Shown here piece after piece: positions 57,100 through 64,000 of a DNA stretch of 64,000 bases. The first letter of the stretch is position 1; each line of letters starts with the position of its first letter. Under the pieces are notes generated by a model that saw only the letters and a list, made by a program, of their open reading frames with translations, did not search any database and had not been told where the DNA came from. The DNA comes from Trebonia sp963811335 (lineage in GTDB: Bacteria; Actinomycetota; Actinomycetes; Streptosporangiales; Streptosporangiaceae). Position numbers and translations under genes: made by a program. The stretch covers positions 360,631-424,630 of the forward strand of contig CAWERB010000022.1 in assembly GCA_963811335.1 (NCBI GenBank). Reading direction: 5' to 3'.

Positions 57100-57344
57100 C
57101 GCACCGCGCTCCGCACGGGCCGGGATGCGGTCCGGGACCCGGCCCGCGTTCCGGGAACGGCCCGCCGGTCCGGGCCGGATCCGGCCCGGACCGCCCGGCG
57201 CTGGTCCGCGGCGGCCAGGGCCGGACGCCTCGCGGCCCGGATCGCGGTCCGCGCGGTCCCCGGCCTGCTCCGGGCGGTCCGGGCGTGGCGGCCGGCCCGG
57301 CCCGCAGCGCGGGCCGCCGTGAACGCGGCCGGAGGGGCGGTCAC
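57096..57344 (-). CDS. Small Arg/Ala-rich protein between mobC and relaxase
   Basis: 82 residues starting VTAPPAAFTAARAAGRAGR and ending SRPVRSAVR, strongly basic and without hydrophobic segments. It overlaps mobC and the relaxase at its two ends with GTGA, so the frame is under positional constraint and is likely translated. It is probably a nucleic-acid-binding accessory of the relaxosome. I know of no characterised homologue. Confidence 0.5.
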   Translation of the reverse strand: MTAPPAAFTAARAAGRAGRHARTARSRPGTARTAIRAARRPALAAADQRRAVRAGSGPDRRAVPGTRAGSRTASRPVRSAVR

Positions 57345-57749
57345 CGGATCGCCTTCCGGACTTCTTCGGCGGCGGCGTCCATGTTCGCGACGCGGCGCAG
57401 GCAGATCCGCGCGCACTCATCGAGTTCGCCGGGACGCTGCCCGGTCGCGTTCAGCTTCGCCACCGCCTGGTTCAGCAGGACGCCGATCTTGTGCGCCAGC
57501 CCGGCCGCGCGCACCAGCTCGCGCAGCGCCTCCCGGTCCGGTGCCTGCGGCCCGGCGTGCGCTGCCGTTCACGTGGCCGAGCACGACCTGGGCGGCGTAC
57601 GCGCCCCGGGCCAGGCCCGCCCGCCCGGCCGCGTCCTGCAGCGCCGCGAACTCCCCGGCCGTCAGCGAGAACTCCACCCGGTGGCAGCGCCGCCCCTGCT
57701 GGCGCGCCCGGCGCGATCCCTGCGCCTCCCGGCTGCCGCTTACCGCCAT
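57341..57749 (-). CDS. mobC: MobC-like relaxosome protein, one frameshift
   Basis: About 135 residues. The ribbon-helix-helix-like start (RVEFSLTAGEFAALQDAAGRAGLARGAYAAQVVLGHVNG) is in one frame and the C-terminus (REALRELVRAAGLAHKIGVLLNQAVAKLNATG, RVANMDAAAEEVRKAI) in another, after a break near 57560. This is the MobC pattern: it binds oriT and helps the relaxase nick. Its stop overlaps the next start as GTGA. The start ATG is 57749; an oriT-like hairpin lies about 100 bases upstream. Confidence 0.75.
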
Positions 57750-57852
57750 CTGCCGCTCCCCGTCGCTGCCGGCTGCTAATTCCCCGGTGCCCGCTTTTCC
57801 CCGCCGCGATCTCCCGGCGGGTTTTTCCTCGGGCCCGTCCCGGGTGCCAGTG

Positions 57853-57882
57853 TATGTATTGACCGCGCCCGGTCAATACATA
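57853..57882. other. oriT-like hairpin upstream of mobC
   Basis: TATGTATTGACCG (57853-57865) and its perfect complement CGGTCAATACATA (57870-57882) enclose the loop CGCC. It lies in an AT-rich patch (57845-57905) directly upstream of the mob operon, where oriT is expected for MobC/relaxase systems. It could alternatively be the operator of the operon. Confidence 0.55.
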
Positions 57883-58409
57883 TCCCGGGTTTACACATAT
57901 CTTGCTCCTTGTCGCTTAAGGTCACTTCCCGCCGCGGCCTGGAAGGACCCTCATGACCGTCCCGGGCGAGATCGCGCCGGAATCCGTTTCCCCGGCCGCC
58001 GGACCCGCCCCGGCGGCCCCGGGCTCCCGCCGCCGCCGCCTGCGGCCGGCGGGCCCGCGATGCGCGCTGAACCCCTTATCAGGCTGGGGGAACGTCGGTG
58101 CCGCAGCGCCGCCGGGCGGAGGACGGCCCGGCCGCGGGTGAGGGCTGGCGAGGCTCAGTAGTGCCCAGTGCGGTTCAGGCAGGAATGGTTATTCCGTAAC
58201 CATTCCGCAAGCACGCTCCGCGCTCCTCCGCCGACGGATGCATAATCCGGCCCGGCGATCCGGAACGGAGCGTCATCCGCTCCGTTCCGGATCGCCGGAA
58301 TGCCATTCCGGATGACCCGGATTACCGGAATCTCAGGCAATCCTTGAACCGCGCATATCAGGCCGTGCGTTAACCGGGATATCAGGCACCGGCAAAGCGG
58401 GGGGACGGC
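57883..58409. promoter_or_regulatory. Divergent control region with clustered inverted repeats
   Basis: Between the mob operon and the plus-strand gene at 58410 lie three further hairpins: GGAATGGTTA/TAACCATTCC (58182-58206, 5-base loop); 21-bp arms at 58252-58272 and 58278-58298 around TCATC; and CCGGAAT/ATTCCGG (58295-58311). CCGGAAT recurs at 58325. No convincing gene fills the region, although a 62-residue Pro/Ala-rich frame at 57953 is open. Replication, transfer-control or excision sites are all possible. Confidence 0.5.
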
Positions 58410-58727
58410 ATGCAGCAGCCACGGCGCGCCCGGCCTCCCGCCCCGCCGCGGGACGCCGCGCCGCCCGCCGCGGGCAGCGGCACGGCGGACCTGGACGCCC
58501 ACATCGCCAGGCTCCTGGACGCCGCGCCCCCGCTCACCCGCGTGCAGCGCGACCAGCTCGCCCTCATCCTGCGCCCCAGCCGCCTGCCCCGCCCCGCGCA
58601 GGCCCCGGCCCAGGCGCCTTCACGCCCAAGGACCGTGACGGATCCCGCGACGGACGCCGGGCAACGCTCACCGGCAGCGCCAGCAGGCGGGCCTGCCCGG
58701 CCTTCCCCGCCGAGCGCCGCAAGCTGA
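58410..58727 (+). CDS. Small mobile-element protein upstream of integrase
   Basis: 105 residues. A short conserved helical block, LDAHIARLLDAAPPLTRVQRDQLALIL (about residues 28-54), is of the kind that precedes integrase genes on actinobacterial elements. The rest is Pro/Ala-rich and possibly misframed after residue 55. No function is known. Confidence 0.5.
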   Translation: MQQPRRARPPAPPRDAAPPAAGSGTADLDAHIARLLDAAPPLTRVQRDQLALILRPSRLPRPAQAPAQAPSRPRTVTDPATDAGQRSPAAPAGGPARPSPPSAAS

Positions 58728-58739
58728 CGGCCCAGGCAG

Positions 58740-59421
58740 CAAGAGACGCCTGCACCCGCCCCGCCAGCCACAGCTACTTCCCGGCCGGCCTCGGCCAGGC
58801 CGGCGACCAGCCGGGCGGCACACGCGCCCGGTACCCCGCGACGGTCGCCGGACTGATCACGGCGGACCCGCTCCCCGGGGGGACGACACCGCGGCCCGCG
58901 CAGCGCAACCCCGGCATGCCCGCCATCGGGCTGCCCGACGGGAAGACCGCATACCCCGGCAAGATCTACGCCACGCCGGGAGCCAGCGACGCGGCGGCAA
59001 CGCCCCGGCCAACGGCTGGACATCCTGGCCCGCCGGGGCCCCCGACGGGCTGTTGACCCTCGCCGCACCCCGCGGACGTCAACCCGCTCCTCCCGCCGCT
59101 GCAGGACTCCGGCTACAACGAGGTCTGGACCCAGGCCCGCAAGCAGGCCCTCACCCCCCGTCCAGTACAGGTCACCCCTGGGCCGACGTCCCTACGACCT
59201 GGGGCATGCGGCGGTGTCGCTGTGGCTGAACTCCGGGGTGCCCGGCACCGAGGCCGCCCGCCGTGCCCGGGCACGGCGTCGCGGTCCTGCTCAAGATCTA
59301 CGCCCACTGCATCGACGGGCAGGCCGACGCCGCCAACCAGCGCGTACGCGCCCTCGGCGTCCAGGACGCTGGGCAAGACCCTGGCGGTGAGGGTGGCGAC
59401 GAACAGCGAGAGGCATCCTGA
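58740..59421 (+). pseudogene. Tyrosine recombinase (integrase) remnant
   Basis: Only the C-terminal catalytic part is recognisable: RPYDLGHAAVSLWLNSGVPGTEAARR, then in the next frame AGHGVAVLLKIYAHCIDGQADAANQRV with the Tyr nucleophile region. The conserved Arg of the 'LRH' motif is Gly here (CTG GGG CAT), so this copy should be inactive unless that base is also an error. The preceding 440 bases hold open but unrecognised codons (TAQAARDACTRPASHSYFPAG). The element has probably lost its ability to excise. Confidence 0.6.
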
Positions 59422-59652
59422 CGCGCCAGACTCTGCCAGGTCCCGGGATGGCTGGCGGAGGTAGCGCTTTGATCACTGAGCGGGCTCGGACTGGACGACA
59501 CCACGAGGAGCCTGGGACCTGTGTCCGGGACTCCGGAGGCATCAGGCCCCGGAATTGGAAGCCGTTGTCGGGCTTCCTCCGCCACCGCGTCAATCCCGAA
59601 GTGGGTGGCGACGTTCGCGGAACGCCCCGCCCATGTTGACTAGTCTTGCGGC

Positions 59653-60511
59653 GTGCTCAACGCGGCCCCGGCCCGCGCGACTACACCGCAGGCACGGAAC
59701 GTGCCCTCTATGCCTTCTCCGGGATGGCATGTTATTTCCGGTCTGCAGTACCCCGGTCATCGTCTCGTAGGCGACGAACCGGTCTGCAACGTGCAGATCG
59801 CCCATGTATTACGGGGCCAATGCGAATTCCCGCGCTACGACCCGTCCATGACGGACGACGAGCGGCGAGCGTTGCCAATCTCGTACTGCTGTGCACGCCC
59901 ATCACACCGTCGTTGATCGGCTCCACCCTGCCGACTACCCGCCTGAAGAGACTCCAGCGATGGAAAGTGCCAGCGTGAAGCAGACGCGGGGATCGACAAT
60001 CTCGCCTTGTCGTCGCTGACGGAGGACCGCTCGGTCGAGCTGATCGAGAAAGCCGTCAGCTCCTGTCCGGCCCCAACGACTGGTGGCCGCTGAACTCGGA
60101 CTCGGCTTCGTGATGGGCGGTCAGCTGCTCTCCGTGCCGTCGGCCTCCGCAAGGGATTACTTCGGTGCTCACAATGAGTACGGTCCGCCTGTGGTCATCC
60201 TGACTGTCCGCAACAGCGGGGGACTGAAGGCATACGTGGACAGCCACCGGATTCGTATTACCCCGTCTGGCCTGGCGATTGCCGTGAAGACAGCCTTCCG
60301 TACCTTAATCCGGACCTACCAGTCCCACGCTGGACATCGGCGAGTCCCGTTCCTGGCTCTACCACCTGAGCACGCTCGTCAAGGCCGTCTTGGTAACTCG
60401 CGCTGTGGAGGCAGGGGGCGCCGACATGATCGCCGGGGAGGTCAGCCTAGGATCCGGCGAGACAGTGACACCGCCGGAGATGCCCGCTCACTACCTCGGC
60501 CTCGCCATCTG
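59653..60511 (+). pseudogene. HNH-type endonuclease-like protein, multiply frameshifted
   Basis: Fragments in three frames follow one conserved actinobacterial protein: RALYAFSGMACYF, GDEPVCNVQIAHV, RYDPSMTDDERR, VANLVLLCTP, VVDRLHPADYPPEE, IDNLALSSLTEDRSVELIEKAVS, AAELGLGFVMGGQLLSVPSASARDYFGAHNEYGPPVVILTVRNSGGLKAYVDSHRIRITPSGLAI and MIAGEVSLGSGETV ending AHYLGLAI. The Cys/His pattern in the first third is HNH-like. At least five frame changes occur. It borders the defence cluster. Confidence 0.6.
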
Positions 60512-60604
60512 ACCCGTACGCCGGGGCGCAGACTAGGTAGCGTAGTGCTCTCGCGCGGAGGGTCGGCTGATCTCGTCCTGGTGCTCGCGCAGTGGGCTAT
60601 GAGG

Positions 60605-61777
60605 TCAGGCGGCGTATCGCTCGGCGAGGCGGTTGAAGAACGTCTCGAGGAGCTGGCGGGCTGCCGGGGTGTCTGGGAGCTCGGCACCGCCGAACCGGTA
60701 GACCTCGTACCCTTTCAGGCGCAGGTCGCGGTCTTCGGCCATCATGGCGGCGTACCGGCGCGGGCTGGCCTTGCCGTCGTCGTCGGCATAGTGCTGCTGG
60801 CCGTCGCACTCTATGACTACACGGGCGTTGTGCGGCAGGAGCAGGAGGAAGTCCATCCGCTGGCGCTGGAGCGGCGTTGAGGTCCGGGCTGGTAGTGGGC
60901 TTTGGTGTACGGGTCGTAGTGCAGGTACACCTGTGGCAACAGGGCGGGGATGTCAGCGCCGTGCGCTGCGTAACGTTTCGCGTAGGCGTCGAAGATGCGC
61001 AGCTCGGCGCCGTTGCTGGCGTCGATTGATCGCGCGAAGGCGCTGGTGCAGGCTGAGCCAGACCGCGCGCTTCGGCTGGCCGGCCAGGTGCTCGCGGTCC
61101 GCCCACCAGTCGGCCAGTTCGCTCCACAGGAGGCCGTGCCCGGCGAGCGGCCGGTCGTAGACCAGGCAGTACTCCTCGTTCCTGACGATGCGCAGGTCGT
61201 TATTGACCGCGTTGTCGAGGACGATCTCGGGCTTAGGGCCGATGGCGGCGAAGATAAGGTTCTTCATGGACCCGCGGACGCCCTGAGCCGATCCTGCGGC
61301 CCGCGAAGACAGGGGCGCCGCTGATGGCACCGGTCTGGACGACCTCGTAACCGTCATGGACGAGCACCGAGTTCAGGAAGGCGCGCAGCTCCTCGACCTC
61401 GGCAAGGTCGGTCCGTACGACGGGGTGCAGCATCTCGGCAAGGAACCGGACCAGCGCGTCGTCGCTGTCTGCGAGGCCGAACCGGGAGTCGTAGAAGATC
61501 CAGTCCTCGTCCCAGTCCATCGGGTTCATCACCCGGTGCATCAAGATGTCACCGCCGGCCGAGTCGTACCGCCGGTCGGTACTCGGCAGCGCGTCGAGGT
61601 CATAGAGACGGCCGAGGAACTCAACATCGTCCAGCACCCGCTCCAGGAAGTGCCCATCTCGGCAAGCCCCTGGATAAGGCGCCGACGGGTGACCCCGGTG
61701 ATCTGGCTCGCGGGCCGCCCGGCCCCTCGCGGGGGAGACGACGGGACGGCCCGGAACGGCGTCGGCATGTCAGGCAT
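60605..61777 (-). CDS. AbiJ_NTD3 abortive-infection protein with C-terminal nuclease domain, frameshifted
   Basis: About 390 residues over four frames. The N-terminal part (VTRRRLIQGLAEMGTS, DDVEFLGRLYDLDALPS, YDSRFGLADSDDALVRFLAEMLHPVVRTD, FLNSVLVHDGYEVVQTGAISGAPVF) matches AbiJ N-terminal domain 3. The middle (GSMKNLIFAAIGPKPEIVLDNAVNNDLRIV, LVYDRPLAGHGLLWSELADWWADREHL) and the end (MDFLLLLPHNARVVIECDGQQHYADDD, RDLRLKGYEVYRFGGAEL) follow. The final block is a Vsr/DUF559-like endonuclease domain with E-x-D-G-x-Q-H. Frame changes lie near 61645, 61295 and 60880. It is probably a phage-defence effector. Confidence 0.7.
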
Positions 61778-61855
61778 TATCCCGCCTCCCTGCGACGGAG
61801 GGCGCCCGGATAAAAACCATCCGCTGAGGTATGGGCGCACCTTGGCCTGCTCCGG

Positions 61856-62864
61856 TCAGCGACCGTCGCCAGGTACGCGAATTTCAGGCCGGCTTGGTCG
61901 GCTGTCCGCCTTCATCTTCAGAGCCAGCGAGGGCTCCTGACTTGACATATTTCCGATCGTCTCGGCGTATGCGTGGGGGTTGTCAATGAGATGGCGTATC
62001 TCGTGCTTCAGGTAGTCGCGGCGGGCTGCGGCCATGTCGGGGCAGTTGTCGAGCGCGCCGTCCCACCCGGAGTGAGCTCGGTAGTCTTCGCCGTTGTTGA
62101 AGATGGTGAGGCAGGGCGGGACCGAGGTGACTCCGGTAGCCGTCCTGCCCTTGCGCACGGTGGAGTACAGGACGCCGTTCTTGGCGGGAGTGAGCCGGTC
62201 AAAGGACATCAGCCGCTCGTCGGGCCGGGCCAGCTCGGCGCGCTTCTCCCGCCGCCGAGGACTGGACTCGAAGTTGCCGCGGCGGCCGTGGACGAGCACG
62301 TAGCGGGGCTGAGAGCGGCGGCGGGCCAGGTCCGGCGGGATCTCGTAGTAGTCCAGGAACGCGGTGCGGTTGTGGCCGCGGCCGAACCAGGCACGCCATT
62401 CCGCCAGCTGGCCTTGCGCGTGGGTGAGGTCGCTGTGGATCTCGGCGCGGTCGCCGTAGAACCAGTCCTTGTGCGGTGTCTCGATCTCGATCAGGACCGG
62501 GTAGAGCGACTCGCTGTCGGTGGCGAGCCACATGAAGTCCGGTTCCCGGTCGCTGAGGCCAGGCAGCTTCGGCTTGGCGATCACCGCCAGGGGGAACGCG
62601 GCGTGGCCGGAGTCGCCGTCGACGCTGGCGGAGCCGGGCAGCAGTGACGGGTGGCGTTCGAGGAAGGCCTGCAGCAGCCGCTCGTCCCGTGACTCCTGGC
62701 TGTCGAGCAGGGCCTGCCACGCGCCATGAGCAACTCGTTGTACACGTCCTCGTCCGGCCTGCCGGGTGCCGTGGCCTCGCTCGCTGCGAGGTAGCCGGGC
62801 AGGTGCCCCGCGAAGGGAGTCCTGAAGGAGGCCGGGCCGCGGTCGGCTGCTTGGCGTCCCGCAC
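61856..62864 (-). CDS. Shedu (DUF4263) anti-phage nuclease, one frameshift
   Basis: About 335 residues. The C-terminal DUF4263 nuclease of Shedu is intact: DREPDFMWLATD, then PVLIEIETPHKDWF and LTHAQGQLAEWRAWF supply the PD-(D/E)XK-like residues (Asp, Glu-x-Glu, Gln). The N-terminal part (GHLPGYLAASEATAPGRPDEDVYNELLMA) is in another frame, rejoined near 62727 to AWQALLDSQESRDERLLQAFLERHP. The GTG at 62864 is a tentative start. It is transcribed divergently from the NERD-NACHT gene and follows the AbiJ-type gene's strand. Confidence 0.72.
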
Positions 62865-62947
62865 GGGTGCAGCGTACCGCCCGAAAAGCAGTGTTGGACG
62901 GCTTCCGCTTATAGCATGGGGGGCGTTCCGTGCCACGGCAGGTGGAA

Positions 62948-64000
62948 ATGACAGCTGACATCAAGGTCTTCTGGGGGGAGCCGCCGGCGGAGCAGTCGGA
63001 AGCGGAGTTCCTCGCTGCAGCTCAGGGAAGACCTCGCGCGGCGGGGAATCCCGGCGGTCATTCTGGCGAACTACTTCACCGCACAGCTCGTCGCGGCAAG
63101 TCGACTTCTTCGTCATCACGGAAACCCATGCGTGCCACGTCGAGCTGAAGCACTACCCTCCGTTCCTCGTCGGCGGTACGAACGGACCCTGGTCCGCCCG
63201 CCGGGGCGATGGCGCGCTTGAGGAGATCGACCGCCAGAATCCCTACACGCAAGCGTCCGCCTGCAAGATGGCCATCAGCGATGACATGGCCGCCGTAGCC
63301 AGGCAGGACAGCTCTGTTCCCCAGCCTGCCCCGGGCAGGGAGTTCTACCGGCAGATCGACAGCGTGATCTGCATCTTCCCTCGTCTTGACCACCAGTCGC
63401 AGGTACCCGACGACTACAAGGTCCGGACGATGGGCTACGCCCAGTTCGTCGGGTTCCTGACCGCCCCGGGCAGGCATCCCGGCTGGAGCGCCGGGCACTG
63501 GTCCGCACTGGTCCGCATGCTCGGCCTGACCGACGCCGACAGGCCGCCGTCCACGGAGCCGGGCAAGACCACCGCGCAGGACCGGGTGAGCGGCTACCTG
63601 CGCGCCTTCCGGGACTTCTACTCGCGCGACCTGCACGAACTGGTCCCGCTGCCGCTCATGACCGATGAGGGGCGCCTGCCGGGCTCCGGGCTCCTCGACG
63701 CGCTGCAACAGCCCGGCATGTCCAGCTCGTCGGGCCGTCGGGAACCGGAAAGACCCACCTGGCCAGGCACCTGCTGGCCGGGATGCCGGACGGGCCGCTG
63801 GTGCCGGTCCTGATCGAGGGCACCATGTACGAGGGCCGGCTGTCCCCGCTCCTCAACAGGGCCGTGGCGGCCTTCACCACGGCCGGCCATCCGCGACCTG
63901 CAGCTGGCCGCCGCCATCAGCGGCCAGGCCATCCTGCTGGTGGTCGACGGCTTCAACGAGTGCCCCCGGCACTGCAAGAGCGCCTGGTCCGTGATCTCAG
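62948..64000 (+). CDS. NERD-NACHT protein, 5' part (runs off the window, frameshifted)
   Basis: The ATG at 62948 has AGGTGG closely upstream. The N-terminal NERD nuclease-related domain is recognisable as QLREDLARRGIPAVILANYF, then DFFVITETHACHVELKHYPPFLVGG and NPYTQASACKMAISDDM. A linker (residues about 150-270) leads to a P-loop: VQLVGPSGTGKTHLARHLLAG, then LLVVDGFNECP as a NACHT-type Walker B. Frame changes lie near 63022, 63108, 63715 and 63890. The ATPase C-terminus lies beyond 64000. The architecture resembles bacterial NACHT (NLR-like) anti-phage proteins with nuclease effectors. Confidence 0.65.

Noticed and set aside
57953..58141. 62-residue plus-strand protein in the control region
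   Set aside because: Pro/Ala-rich, no family resemblance, and it lies among the hairpins. Too weak to call a gene.
1..64000. tRNA, rRNA or CRISPR array
   Set aside because: No T-arm-like GGTTCGAATC element in a cloverleaf, no rRNA sequence and no regularly spaced repeats. The GGTTCGAACG near 53846 lies in the transposase gene and does not fold with neighbours.

Overview
This is a GC-rich actinobacterial window. GTG starts and 1- or 4-base start/stop overlaps are common. Actinobacteria-typical families are present: DUF3145, DUF5998, Scr1/DUF5753 with DUF6879, DUF2637, replication-relaxation and DUF222/HNH. Family content and the wording of several proteins suggest Streptosporangiales or a near relative, but no rRNA or other taxonomic marker is present, so this is an inference. 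I saw no tRNA, rRNA or CRISPR array.

Left half (about 0-33 kb) is ordinary chromosome. In order it holds: a three-gene nucleotide-sugar/glycosyltransferase operon (0.1-3.1 kb); succinate-semialdehyde dehydrogenase, an SDR, DUF3145 and apolipoprotein N-acyltransferase (3.4-8.3 kb); a form II CoxM-CoxS-CoxL operon (8.4-12.0 kb); an ArsB/NhaD-type permease; a MEDS-STAS protein; a replication-relaxation / FtsK-like ATPase / J-domain trio (14.9-18.8 kb); sulfurtransferase, phosphodiesterase and DUF5998 (18.8-21.4 kb); peptidase E; an FTR1-like membrane pair; then pepA, lpdA, sucB, a TIGR01777 epimerase, lipB and lipA (24.3-32.8 kb). The last group links oxidative decarboxylation with lipoate synthesis and attachment: LpdA and SucB are the E3 and E2 of 2-oxoacid dehydrogenase, and LipB and LipA make the lipoyl group that SucB carries.

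From about 33 kb the sequence becomes accessory and many genes are broken. There is a secreted propeller-like protein, a Gfo/Idh oxidoreductase and a PPOX flavoenzyme, all frameshifted. A mobile-element zone follows (37.7-59.4 kb): a DUF222/HNH protein truncated at the edge of a roughly 390-bp direct repeat, an AlbA_2-type protein between the two repeat copies, DUF2637, a GntR/XRE regulator, the Scr1-DUF6879 operon, an ISL3 transposase, mobC / Arg-rich protein / relaxase with an oriT-like hairpin, and a remnant tyrosine integrase lacking a catalytic Arg. Embedded in it is a visibly AT-richer insert (about 49.3-53.6 kb) with a small protein, an EAD-like/CHAT protease and a TPR-like protein, cut off by the IS. 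The right end (59.6-64 kb) is a defence cluster: an HNH-type protein, an AbiJ_NTD3 plus nuclease protein, a Shedu (DUF4263) nuclease and a NERD-NACHT protein that runs off the window.

Sequence quality matters for every reading here. Single-base frameshifts interrupt genes that should be intact and essential (sucB, lipA, lnt), usually as one extra base. I infer that base-level indel errors are common, so many of the 'pseudogenes' may be intact in the organism. Where I give one span for a frameshifted gene, it is reconstructed from the reading frames on either side of the breaks.
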